From: Saprospiraceae bacterium UBA2365
GTDB lineage: Bacteria; Bacteroidota; Bacteroidia; Chitinophagales; Saprospiraceae
Length of the DNA: 16,109 bases
Reading direction: 5' to 3'
NCBI GenBank assembly: GCA_002344345.1
Contig: DDTL01000058.1
Coordinates: 1 to 16,109 of the forward strand
The notes under the pieces are model-generated. The model did no database searches, was not told where the DNA came from, and saw only the letters and a list, made by a program, of their open reading frames with translations. Made by a program: the position numbers and the translations under genes. Numbering within the stretch: position 1 is the first letter of the stretch; each line of letters begins with the position of its first letter. Shown piece by piece: positions 7,870 to 15,736 of the stretch.

Positions 7870-8229
7870 CTAACAACACCTATTCTTTTCCGGATTAGGA
7901 ATGATGCAAAGGAATTCAAATGGTTTATCATATGGATTTCTGAACTGATGGTCCGTGTTGGGTTCAACATACAGACTCATTCCTTCGGTTACTTCATGTT
8001 CTGTACCCAAGGCATCCACGAAAATTCCTTTATTTTTTTCTATTTTTACAACATGTTCGTAGTCATGTTGATGTCTTGGTGTATGACCTTCCGGGGACAC
8101 TTCAAAATGTCTCATGATGATATTGCTGGATCCGTCAGGGATTCCAATCAGGATTTTCATTTTGACTTGATGTGCTCCTTCCATACGAACGTCCTGGAAC
8201 GGTCTGGTTGCGTCATTATTTATGGACAT
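7870..8229 (-). CDS. Small single-domain cupin protein
   Basis: A 119-residue, probably cytosolic cupin. Motif 1 is G48-HTPR-H53-Q-H55-DY-E58-H59 followed by Gly68. Motif 2 is GMSLYVEPNTDHQFRN (83-98) with His94. The presumed metal ligands His53, His55, Glu58 and His94 are all present, so a metal-binding beta-barrel is expected. Such stand-alone cupins include small-molecule-binding and dioxygenase-like proteins, and nothing in the sequence or neighbourhood fixes the substrate. The C-terminus ends in two cysteines (NRCC). The gene is monocistronic in appearance and diverges from rlmI across about 180 bases. The start is the only sensible Met, and there is no Shine-Dalgarno before it. Confidence 0.85.
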   Translation of the reverse strand: MSINNDATRPFQDVRMEGAHQVKMKILIGIPDGSSNIIMRHFEVSPEGHTPRHQHDYEHVVKIEKNKGIFVDALGTEHEVTEGMSLYVEPNTDHQFRNPYDKPFEFLCIIPNPEKNRCC

Positions 8230-8261
8230 ATTATTTCGTTATTTGTTGTGAATAATAATTG

Positions 8262-8269
8262 CAAAAGTA
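8262..8269 (-). promoter_or_regulatory. Candidate Bacteroidota -7 box upstream of the cupin gene
   Basis: Minus-strand TACTTTTG is an exact TAnnTTTG match about 33 bases upstream of the cupin ATG, a sensible distance for a short leader. No TTG is found at the usual -33 spacing. Confidence 0.33.
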
Positions 8270-8350
8270 TTTGAAACCAAACAAAAATGGACTAGATACC
8301 ATTTTGTAATACATACTAAGCAAATTAACAAACAAAAATGCAAATTGTTA

Positions 8351-8358
8351 TATATTTG
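8351..8358 (+). promoter_or_regulatory. Candidate Bacteroidota -7 box upstream of rlmI
   Basis: TATATTTG is an exact TAnnTTTG match about 55 bases upstream of the rlmI ATG. A run of ten T (8371-8380) lies in the predicted leader. No -33 TTG was found at the expected spacing. Confidence 0.33.
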
Positions 8359-8412
8359 CTATTTAAGTAGTTTTTTTTTTGGCAAAAATTATTTTTACAA
8401 CTTTATTTACGC

Positions 8413-9624
8413 ATGACCTTAAAGCAAAAGCCGAGCGATCAATATCCGTCCTTATCCTTGAATAAGGGCAGGGATCAGTCCATATTAAGGAAGCATCCCT
8501 GGATTTTTTCGGGTGCCATCCGGTCAACGTCAGGAAAACTTCATGAAGGAGAAATTGCTGAAGTTTTTGATTATGAAGGAAATTATCTGGCATCAGGTTT
8601 TGTAGAGAACGGTTCGATAGCTGCTAAAATATTTACATTTGAAAGAACAGTGATCAATATTGATTTTTGGGTGGAAAAATTAAGTGCTGCCTGGGTTCTT
8701 CGTCAAAAAACCGGATTGACTGAATCGGAACAGACCAATGCCTGGCGCCTGGTTTTTGCGGAAGGTGACGGTTTGCCCGGATTGATACTCGACTATTATA
8801 ATGGACTGGTTGTTTTTCTTGCTCAATCCCTCGGAATGTACAAAGCCAGATTCGACATTGTAAGGGCTTTAAAAATTTGTCTGAAAGAAAAGCTCACTGC
8901 AGTTTATGACAAAAGTGTTTTTACAAAAAAACAGGAAGGTACGCAGGATCAGCATTTTTTAACCGAGACAAACGCGGAGAACCCTGTCATGATCAAAGAA
9001 AACGGATATTCGTTCCTGGTTGATTTCATGTATGGACAAAAGACTGGTTTTTTTCTTGATCAAAGAGATAATCGTTATTTGGTCGGAAAGTATTCGAAAG
9101 GGAAAAAAGTGCTTAACCTCTTTTCATATACAGGTGGTTTTAGTGTTTATGCCCTTAAAAATGACGCTTCAGCCGTTTATTCTGTAGACAGCTCATCTAC
9201 TGCCATAGAGCTGGCGGCGAAAAATGTAGCGTTGAATTGTCCTGAAATTGCAGATAGACATTATGGTGTTATTGCTGATGTAAAGGATTATTTACAGCAG
9301 ATGGAGTCCGATTTTGATTTGATCATCCTCGATCCTCCTGCATTTGCAAAGCATAGAGAATCCAGGCACAAAGCCATATTGGGGTATAAATATCTGAATT
9401 CAGCTGCAATTAAGCGGATAAGGAAAGGAGGCATTTTGTTTACTTTTTCATGTTCTCAATTGGTTACTGCAGATCTTTTTGAATCCATGATATTATCTGC
9501 TGGCATTGAATCAGGTAGAAATGTTCGGGTCATTCACCGTTTGAGCCAGCCTGCTGATCATCCATTTAGTATTTTTCATCCTGAGGGTAATTATTTGAAA
9601 GGGCTGGTCCTTTACGTGGAATGA
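8413..9624 (+). CDS. rlmI: RlmI-type 23S rRNA (cytosine-C5)-methyltransferase
   Basis: SAM-dependent RNA methyltransferase of the RlmI (YccW) family, which methylates C5 of cytosine 1962 of 23S rRNA in E. coli. An N-terminal PUA-like RNA-binding domain covers about 15-75 (RKHPWIFSGAI, EGEIAEVFDYEGNYLASGF). The linker motif FAEGDGLPGLILDYYNG is diagnostic. The Rossmann domain follows: FFLDQRDNR, motif I VLNLFSYTGGFSVYAL (from residue 233), motif IV LDPPAFAK (Asp307) and motif VI FSCSQ with Cys347 as the expected catalytic cysteine. The 403-residue length is normal. It stands alone, with the cupin divergent upstream and the GH13 gene 83 bases downstream in the same direction. The start matches the family and lacks a Shine-Dalgarno. 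Target specificity beyond the family is inferred. Confidence 0.92.
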   Translation: MTLKQKPSDQYPSLSLNKGRDQSILRKHPWIFSGAIRSTSGKLHEGEIAEVFDYEGNYLASGFVENGSIAAKIFTFERTVINIDFWVEKLSAAWVLRQKTGLTESEQTNAWRLVFAEGDGLPGLILDYYNGLVVFLAQSLGMYKARFDIVRALKICLKEKLTAVYDKSVFTKKQEGTQDQHFLTETNAENPVMIKENGYSFLVDFMYGQKTGFFLDQRDNRYLVGKYSKGKKVLNLFSYTGGFSVYALKNDASAVYSVDSSSTAIELAAKNVALNCPEIADRHYGVIADVKDYLQQMESDFDLIILDPPAFAKHRESRHKAILGYKYLNSAAIKRIRKGGILFTFSCSQLVTADLFESMILSAGIESGRNVRVIHRLSQPADHPFSIFHPEGNYLKGLVLYVE

Positions 9625-9707
9625 GTAATTATTTATTGGCTTTATTATACAGAATTGGAATTAATTTTCATGGTATTTCAGCTGCAATCCTTAATTAACA
9701 ATGAATT

Positions 9708-12700
9708 ATGAGAAGGTTTAAATTTCGGTATTTTTTAATAAGTATCTCCTTGATATTTATTGGCTTTATCCATGGTGTCACAGGGCAAAACAGTCTGATG
9801 TCAGGAGATGGTTGGGGCACTGGGTGGAATAATAAAGATTATTGGAATGGGACAGGTTTTGGGTCGACTTTCGGCAAGACTTACCAAAATAGTAGTGGTG
9901 CTGGCAACCGTTATTTCAGGTTGCATACAGATTGGGGAGGGCAAAACAGGACACATGGTCCTGCAGGAACTCAGGATATATTAATTGCTCTTAATTCGCC
10001 GACCAGCCTTGAAACCTGGGGATCATCAGGTAAAGCTTATTATATTGCTGTATCGGGAAGTGCCAATCAGTACAATTATGTGTTCAGGACCAGATATGGA
10101 GATGGCATTAGCAATACACCAAGACTGATTGCTTTTGAAGTGCAGGGAACCGTCAGAAATGTATCCGGAGTTTCTCAGGCTCCCATCGCATCGAATGTAC
10201 AGCCTAATTCAATTGTCACTATCACGGCAACCACAGATGGGACACTAAGTTCAGGTCAGAGTCTGTATCTCAGGTACACAACCAACAACTGGAGTTCTTC
10301 AACCATTACGCAAATGGCTGGTTCAGGGACCAGCTTTGCAGCAGATATTCCAGCTCAGCTTGCCGAAACCGAAGTTAAATATTATGTGTTTACATCCGGT
10401 TCAGGACTTACAATTGCCCATAGTGATGCGGATTGGTATACCATCAACGGGAATACCAATAACGGCAGCAATTATTCCTACACTGTTTTATCAGATGCCG
10501 TGACTGTTAACCCAGCTTATCCGACAGATAATCAAAACGTTACCATTACTTTCAATGCCGCAGGTACTGCTTTGGAAGAAGCTACCAAGGTGTATATACA
10601 TTCCGGAATATCAACCGATGAAAATAATGCCACTAATTTTGAATATGTGGTTGGAAATTGGGGAATGGATGATGGTATAGGATTGATGACCAATACAGGT
10701 GGAGTTACCTGGCAAATAATACTCTCTCCGGGTTTGCGCAATTTTTATTCCGTGTCACCAGAAGATGATATTTTTGGCTTGAATTTTCTTTTCAGAAATG
10801 CCACAGGTAATTTGAAAGTTGACAATGATGGACAAAACTATCATAATCCCGTTGATCCGGGAAGCTATTTCTCCATCAGTTCTCCTGCTCAGCCAGTATA
10901 TTTTGGCCAGGTAGGTTCAGAGCTTTTACATTCGGCAACAGCCAATATAGCTCCGACTACCTGGACATTAACTGAAATAGATACATCGACCGGAGCATTC
11001 ATTTCAACCCTGGCAACCCAAAATGGGAATGTGACTTTTTCACAAAATATTGAAATCGAATCCATACAATTAAGGAAATTTAAACTGGAGGCCAATTTTG
11101 GAGGTACAACTAAATATAAAACTTTTTCACTAAGGGGTTACCTTCCCGTAGTTATAGAATCACGTCCTGCCTGGACAAAACCCGGGATCAATTATCATCC
11201 ATCGGATCCTTCCAGGGTGACCTTAGTTCTGCACGCACCAACATACACCAGATATAAAAAAGGAACTGGTACAATATCTGGTACCAATACGACAGTGCCT
11301 AAAAATGTAGTTTTTGTCCTTGGTGATTTTAATAACTGGTTGCCTTTGGAATCCTATAAAATGAAAAGAGACAGGGATGGTTGGGATGGTATGACAGACT
11401 CGGATGATGATGGTGACAGAGGTGACTACTGGTGGATCGAATTGTCTGGATTGAATCCCGGGCAGGAATATGTTTTTCAGTATTTTATCGATGGGGAGCT
11501 GATGGTTGCAGACCCTTATACGCATAAAGTGTCTGATTTTGATGATCAGTATATACCTGAAAATGTATATACGGATTTGATAGATTACAGGCCTCAGGCT
11601 GATGGCAGGGCATCGATTCTCCAGACTGCTCAGACTAACTTTGACTGGAAAGCAGAAAGTTTTACTGCGCCCTCCATCAATGAACTAAATGTGTATGAAC
11701 TGCATTTCCGTGATTTCACTGAGGAAGGAACTTATCTGGCTGCTATCGAAAAATTGGATTATATCAAAGGTTTGGGAGTCAATGCCATCCATGTGATGCC
11801 GGTTTCTGAGTTTGAAGGCAATTCCAGTTGGGGCTATAATCCCAATTTTTATTTTGCGCCGGATAAAGCATACGGTTCAGCCTCTGACCTTAAAACTTTT
11901 GTTGATGAGTGTCACAAAAGAGAAATATTGGTGTTCAATGATATGGTGCTCAACCATGCATTTTACAGCAATGTGATGGCAAAAATGTATTGGAATGACG
12001 AATTGAACAGACCTGCGAACGACAATCCATGGTTCAACCCGGAACATAAGATGATCTATGATTCTAACGGGCATTGGGGTGCTGATTGGAACCATGAGAG
12101 TGAACACGTGCAGACGATGGTAGACAGAATACTTGATTACTGGCTTCAGGAATTCAATTTTGACGGTTTCAGGTTCGATTTCACAAAAGGATTTGGTCAG
12201 ACAGCACCTGATTCAGGTGATCCATGGGCAGGCTCAAAGGATCAGGACAGGATTGATCTTTTATTGCGGATGGCAAATGGTATGAAAACGAGAAATCCGG
12301 GAGCAGTTGTCATATTTGAACATCTGGCGGATTTCGACGAAGAAAATGACCTGGCTGATGCAGGAATTTTGATGTGGAGCGGGATTGGTCACCACAATTC
12401 CGTTAAAGGTTTAATTTTAGGTTGGAATGGGGATGATACAAATATCTATAGCAACGGTGTTTACAATTCAGCCTCAAAAGGATTTACCTATGCCAATCTG
12501 ATGAGTTACGCTGAAAGTCATGATGAGGAAAGACTGGGTTATGAAGTCAAACGCTGGTTCAATTGGTCCGATTTTGCAGGACCTAAAGTAACTTCTGCAG
12601 ATTCGCTGAATGCGATTGTTGACCGTTTGAAAATGGCTGTGGCTTTCAACTTATTGCTTCCCGGCCCAAGAATGTTGTGGCAATTCCAGGAACTTGGTTA

Positions 12701-13556
12701 TGACATTGGTATTGATTTCAATGGAAGGACCGGTGAGAAGCCACCAAAATGGGATTATTATAACAATTCAAAACGCAGAGAACTACACAACCTGGTATCA
12801 AAATTATTAAAGATAAGGAATCGGTATGATCTTTATTCGACCACGCCTGATTATGGGAATATTGGCTTAGGTGCCGGTAATTTGACAACTCCCCGGGTGA
12901 TGAGATTATCTACAAGTGACGGAAAACATGTTATTGTTGTGGCCAACATCGATCCTGCTGCGGGTCACAATGTATATCCAAATTTCGATGTCACCGGCAC
13001 CTGGTATAAATACAATGGAAATCCGACGGTTGACGGGACTACATTGGTTGTAAGCAATACAGGTGATCCTTTCTACCTCAACTATTCTGAGATGCTGGTA
13101 TTTACCAATTTTGAAATAGATAAATGTACAGATGTGAGAAGTACAAGTGATACCGGACCTTTTTCCTTACGAGAGGCTGTAAATTGTGCTTCTGAAGGTG
13201 ATGTCATTACGATTGAGTATCCGGTGTTCGGAGAAACCATTATATTGAATTCAATCATTCATATTGATAAAAATCTGACCATCAACGGATTTCAGTCAAA
13301 AAGCATCAATTTGGATGGATCTGGACATTCAAATGGTGTATTCAGTATTGCCAATGGCAATACTGTAACCATCAACGGAATAAAAATTGTATGCAGCACC
13401 GGAAATGCAGATGGCAGATGTATATTAAACCAGGGAACACTTACGCTGGACAATACTGAAATTGTTGATCCGGGCAGCAATTCAGCCGGCAGCACCGTAC
13501 TGAATACCGGAAATGGAATATTTTCAATACAGAATGCGGTAGAAATATCGAAATAG
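9708..13556 (+). CDS. Secreted multi-domain GH13 (alpha-amylase family) glycoside hydrolase with CBM48-like module and CSLREA/beta-helix tail
   Basis: Exported alpha-glucan-active enzyme of 1282 residues. A signal peptide covers 1-27 (basic start, FLISISLIFIGFIHG, cut near TGQ). Three or four beta-sandwich modules follow (about 28-150, 154-262, 262-400, 400-490), resembling carbohydrate-binding or starch-outer-membrane modules of Bacteroidota amylases. An E-set/CBM48-like domain covers about 500-640 (VVFVLGDFNNW, FQYFIDGE). The GH13 barrel covers about 657-1060. Region I is DMVLNH (745-750), region II GFRFDF with nucleophile Asp824, region III FEHLAD with acid/base Glu871, and region IV SHD with Asp939, so the catalytic triad is intact. 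A C-terminal beta domain follows (about 1060-1137). The tail from Cys1140 has SLREA (1153-1157) and repeated beta-helix-like strands, like CSLREA surface proteins, and ends without a type IX sorting domain. Exact specificity (amylase, pullulanase or other) is open. No susC/D genes are nearby. Confidence 0.9.
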   Translation: MRRFKFRYFLISISLIFIGFIHGVTGQNSLMSGDGWGTGWNNKDYWNGTGFGSTFGKTYQNSSGAGNRYFRLHTDWGGQNRTHGPAGTQDILIALNSPTSLETWGSSGKAYYIAVSGSANQYNYVFRTRYGDGISNTPRLIAFEVQGTVRNVSGVSQAPIASNVQPNSIVTITATTDGTLSSGQSLYLRYTTNNWSSSTITQMAGSGTSFAADIPAQLAETEVKYYVFTSGSGLTIAHSDADWYTINGNTNNGSNYSYTVLSDAVTVNPAYPTDNQNVTITFNAAGTALEEATKVYIHSGISTDENNATNFEYVVGNWGMDDGIGLMTNTGGVTWQIILSPGLRNFYSVSPEDDIFGLNFLFRNATGNLKVDNDGQNYHNPVDPGSYFSISSPAQPVYFGQVGSELLHSATANIAPTTWTLTEIDTSTGAFISTLATQNGNVTFSQNIEIESIQLRKFKLEANFGGTTKYKTFSLRGYLPVVIESRPAWTKPGINYHPSDPSRVTLVLHAPTYTRYKKGTGTISGTNTTVPKNVVFVLGDFNNWLPLESYKMKRDRDGWDGMTDSDDDGDRGDYWWIELSGLNPGQEYVFQYFIDGELMVADPYTHKVSDFDDQYIPENVYTDLIDYRPQADGRASILQTAQTNFDWKAESFTAPSINELNVYELHFRDFTEEGTYLAAIEKLDYIKGLGVNAIHVMPVSEFEGNSSWGYNPNFYFAPDKAYGSASDLKTFVDECHKREILVFNDMVLNHAFYSNVMAKMYWNDELNRPANDNPWFNPEHKMIYDSNGHWGADWNHESEHVQTMVDRILDYWLQEFNFDGFRFDFTKGFGQTAPDSGDPWAGSKDQDRIDLLLRMANGMKTRNPGAVVIFEHLADFDEENDLADAGILMWSGIGHHNSVKGLILGWNGDDTNIYSNGVYNSASKGFTYANLMSYAESHDEERLGYEVKRWFNWSDFAGPKVTSADSLNAIVDRLKMAVAFNLLLPGPRMLWQFQELGYDIGIDFNGRTGEKPPKWDYYNNSKRRELHNLVSKLLKIRNRYDLYSTTPDYGNIGLGAGNLTTPRVMRLSTSDGKHVIVVANIDPAAGHNVYPNFDVTGTWYKYNGNPTVDGTTLVVSNTGDPFYLNYSEMLVFTNFEIDKCTDVRSTSDTGPFSLREAVNCASEGDVITIEYPVFGETIILNSIIHIDKNLTINGFQSKSINLDGSGHSNGVFSIANGNTVTINGIKIVCSTGNADGRCILNQGTLTLDNTEIVDPGSNSAGSTVLNTGNGIFSIQNAVEISK

Positions 13557-13566
13557 GGTTTGAAAC

Positions 13567-13597
13567 AATACAGAAATTTTGGGTTCTGTATTTATTT
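13567..13597 (+). terminator. Probable intrinsic terminator of the GH13 gene
   Basis: AATACAGAA (13567-13575) and TTCTGTATT (13584-13592) form a perfect 9-bp stem with an 8-base loop, directly followed by a T-rich tail. It begins about 10 bases after the GH13 stop codon. The stem is A/T-rich, as is usual in this genome. Confidence 0.65.
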
Positions 13598-13610
13598 TAG
13601 CAGTAAAGAA

Positions 13611-13775
13611 GAGTCTGCTCAGGAAAGTCTCTGCCCCCAAATTCCTATAACAGAGGACTTTTAATTTGTTGGTTTTCATTTATATCCCTTTAGTCTTGTG
13701 CTGATCTGTGCCATCAATAGGCTGGGGCAAAAAACGATCGAAAACCAACAAATTGGACTTTTCGGAGCAGACTCA
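13611..13775. repeat. Inverted-repeat (MITE-like) element, about 164 bases
   Basis: The outer arms are GAGTCTGCTCAGGAAAGTC (13611-13629) and GACTTTTCGGAGCAGACTC (13756-13774), complementary at 17 of 19 positions. The inner arms AATTTGTTGGTTTTC (13663-13677) and GAAAACCAACAAATT (13740-13754) are a perfect 15-bp inverted repeat. The left side carries about 33 extra bases, which themselves form a hairpin (AAAGTC-TCTG with CAGAGGACTTT). The right end recurs at 11-35. There is no reading frame inside, so it would be non-autonomous. No clear target duplication was found. It could alternatively be a structured genomic repeat spread by another route. Confidence 0.6.
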
Positions 13776-13955
13776 GGATTTGTATGCTTTTAGGTAAAAT
13801 CGACATGGAACCAATTTTTTTCCCGAATAATTTTTTAGTATCAGGATCATAGTTTAAATTTGAAAAACAAAACTCATCCTTAAGGTAACTTTATATTGGT
13901 TAAATCGAGGTTTTCTCAGTCTAATAGCAATATTAATTATGGATGTTGTGATTTA

Positions 13956-13963
13956 TAATTTTG
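13956..13963 (+). promoter_or_regulatory. Candidate Bacteroidota -7 box upstream of the acidic-protein gene
   Basis: TAATTTTG matches TAnnTTTG about 33 bases before the ATG at 13996. No -33 TTG lies at 19-21 bases. A second match (TAAATTTG, 13855-13862) is further upstream. Confidence 0.3.
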
Positions 13964-13995
13964 TTTGATTTTTCAAAACCTAAAAATATTAACAG

Positions 13996-14658
13996 ATGAC
14001 AAATGATGATGATGTTTATGATGACCTGGAAGAAGAATACGATGATGAGCCCTGGATAATGTTTGGGGAAGAAATGTATAATGAATTATCACCTGTAGTT
14101 AAACAGTTTTTGCAAGATTATTTTGGTGAGAAAATGTACAACCTACAATCAGAGACATACATTGAAATTGAGCAATCGATCCGGGAGGATTTTGATTATT
14201 TTGATGAAATTGCTGAAATTCTTTTCAGGCACAGAACGATAAAAGATTTGGACAAAGTTGACGAAGCGTTTAACAATTTTGTTCCATCTCAAAAACCTTT
14301 CATTTGGAAGACCAGTGGGAAATTGTTTATGGGGAATGTGGATGATGAAGATGAGGATGAATCTGAAGATTCGTTTTTGGATTATGCCGACCCGGAAGAC
14401 TTAACTGAAGATCAGCTAAGAGCAAGGAAGATCATAGATCTGGCTGATGAAATATTAAATGAAGACAGGAGGTATAGGCATTTTATGCAAGCTGGTTATG
14501 ATGTATTAAACAAAGAAATTCGATCATACATTGAAAAGTATGCCGAATTTGACTTGTCCATAATGGAACCGGAAGGATTTGAGGAATTGGAGAAACATAT
14601 AGATATGTCTATATCCATGCTGTTGGAGAACCTGGATTCTATAATCAACAGCGATTAG
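13996..14658 (+). CDS. Highly acidic protein of unknown function
   Basis: I do not recognise this 220-residue protein. It has no signal peptide or membrane segment, so it is probably cytosolic. It opens with an acid cluster (MTNDDDVYDDLEEEYDDEP). It has a second run at 116-126 (DDEDEDESEDS) that looks like a flexible linker between two mostly helical halves: 22-100, rich in aromatic and acidic residues, and 128-220, with LTEDQLRARKIIDLADEIL and a C-terminal helical segment. The marked periodicity and lack of Gly/Pro suggest helical bundles. No catalytic motif, metal site or coiled coil stands out. Codon use looks like that of its neighbours, which supports a real native gene. It is transcribed alone, flanked on both sides by repeat-bearing non-coding DNA. 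A protein-interaction or nucleic-acid-mimic role is conceivable but unsupported. Confidence 0.75.
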   Translation: MTNDDDVYDDLEEEYDDEPWIMFGEEMYNELSPVVKQFLQDYFGEKMYNLQSETYIEIEQSIREDFDYFDEIAEILFRHRTIKDLDKVDEAFNNFVPSQKPFIWKTSGKLFMGNVDDEDEDESEDSFLDYADPEDLTEDQLRARKIIDLADEILNEDRRYRHFMQAGYDVLNKEIRSYIEKYAEFDLSIMEPEGFEELEKHIDMSISMLLENLDSIINSD

Positions 14659-15295
14659 GGAGGCCAATGGATGATTCCTCTTTTTCTTTGTAAGGTGAAT
14701 GGATCAGGTGCCTGACCAAGTATAAATTTCATAGGCTGAGCTTTTGAAAGTCAATGGTTATATTCATTGGAAATGACTGTTTCGAAAACGAGCAGAATAT
14801 AATGTCAACATTTTCTCCAAAAAACTTTTTATTTCATCATGAAGCTAAGGGATGAGGTCGTCCGTTTAATTTGCTGTATGGTGTCAGTTATTAGAATTTT
14901 GGATGATGGAACTTAAACTGTTTAGTTATTTTTAGGTGTTTGCCTCCGTTCAGATCTATATTCCATCAACTTGTGTGGTTAGGATGAAGGATAAGAATGA
15001 CACTTACTGATTGACCAAAAATAACTGAAAGAGATTCATTCAAATTATAATAAGTTTTGTTGTTTACAGCTTTTGCATAAAACCTGTATTTTCAAATCAG
15101 GCGGTCAGCGAAATTGATTTGTTATCAAAACGGCAGGTAAGGAGTATTTAGTAAGGAATGGTTATCCAAATTTCAACTATCCGGTTTATCCGTTATTGGA
15201 TCAAACTTTTGCCAACTTATCATTCCCAATGATTACATAATATCATTGAACAAGTTGGATGACTGAATCCGAACATATGTTTGTTATAAAAAAGC
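14659..15295. other. 637-base region without a recognisable gene
   Basis: No convincing frame on either strand. The only structure seen is a two-part hairpin at 15212-15258. In it CCAACTT (15212-15218) pairs with AAGTTGG (15252-15258) and encloses CAATGAT (15227-15233) pairing with ATCATTG (15242-15248). The stretch may be a degraded gene or old repeats, but nothing is identifiable. Confidence 0.5.
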
Positions 15296-15465
15296 TAGTA
15301 ATGCGAATCAAGGGTTGAAAAAAAGCTCCGAAAATCCTTTATTTGGCCTCAATCCTAAAGGAAGATAAAGGATTTTCTCGCTTTCATCCTTTAGGATCGA
15401 GGCAAAAAAGTGAGAAAATCCTGCTTATCTGCAGAATTAACTTTAACCCTTGATTCGCATTAGTA
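15296..15465. mobile_element. 160-base MITE-like element with perfect terminal inverted repeats and flanking TAGTA duplication
   Basis: ATGCGAATCAAGGGTT (15301-15316) is the exact reverse complement of AACCCTTGATTCGCAT (15445-15460). The direct repeat TAGTA flanks both sides (15296-15300 and 15461-15465). This is what a small non-autonomous transposable element with a 5-base target duplication looks like. Because the last T/A of the repeats is ambiguous, the duplication could also be 3 bases (AGT) around a 162-base element. The interior has no gene and contains three overlapping inverted repeats. No transposase is in the window. Confidence 0.7.
15330..15422. repeat. Three competing hairpins inside the MITE-like element
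   Basis: Stem A: 15330-15342 with 15365-15377, 13 bp perfect. Stem B: GCCTCAATCCTAAAGGA (15346-15362) with 15387-15403, 16 of 17. Stem C: 15369-15384 with 15407-15422, 16 bp with one G-U. A and C share bases 15369-15377 and cannot coexist. Stem B interlocks with either one. Confidence 0.7.
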
Positions 15466-15624
15466 ATTGTTCATTTTAGACTTATAGTCAGCCAGCCCAT
15501 AGAATAACCATTAGATGAAACATCAACTTCTACATAAACTTTTATTGTGCATATTTCGAAGAACTCTCCCAAATCCTAACCTGTACGAGCCAGAACCAAA
15601 GGGGAATATGATTTAAGAACCCCC
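15466..15624. other. Short non-coding stretch between repeat elements
   Basis: No gene, RNA or clear structure was seen between the MITE-like element and the 14-base repeats. Confidence 0.5.
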
Positions 15625-15666
15625 CATACGGGCAGGCTCATACGGGCAGGCCTATACGGGCAAGCA
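15625..15666. repeat. Three tandem 14-base repeats
   Basis: CATACGGGCAGGCT (15625-15638), CATACGGGCAGGCC (15639-15652) and TATACGGGCAAGCA (15653-15666) lie head to tail. The third copy continues into GGGCAAGCAAAGAA (15658-15671), the left arm of a perfect 14-bp inverted repeat whose right arm is TTCTTTGCTTGCCC (15726-15739). Confidence 0.8.
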
Positions 15667-15736
15667 AAGAACACCGATTAACGGTTTCAGATCCTGTATT
15701 TTATTCTAAAATCCAAAATCGTTCATTCTTTGCTTG

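Larger units (their letters stand above)
13557..13995. other. 439-base intergenic region holding a terminator and an inverted-repeat element
   Basis: No gene is seen here. It starts with a strong hairpin just after the GH13 stop, then the inverted-repeat element at 13611-13775, then about 220 AT-rich bases that should hold the promoter of the acidic-protein gene. That last part contains two TAnnTTTG matches, TAAATTTG (13855-13862) and TAATTTTG (13956-13963). Confidence 0.6.

Noticed and set aside
7788..7970. 60-residue open frame on the minus strand overlapping the end of the cupin gene
   Set aside because: It overlaps the cupin C-terminus in another frame, is Ile-rich AT-driven sequence and has no recognisable feature.
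7948..8274. 108-residue open frame on the plus strand
   Set aside because: It is antisense to the cupin gene, which has complete metal-binding motifs. The translated sequence is low-quality and Cys/Phe-rich.
8230..8412. Full -33/-7 promoters for the cupin and rlmI genes
   Set aside because: The -7 boxes match, but no TTG lies at the 19-21 base spacing in either direction, so only the -7 motifs are reported at low confidence.
13776..13995. Continuation of the GH13 C-terminus (sorting domain) beyond the inverted-repeat element
   Set aside because: No frame in this stretch gives a sorting-domain-like sequence. It is AT-rich with stops in all frames.
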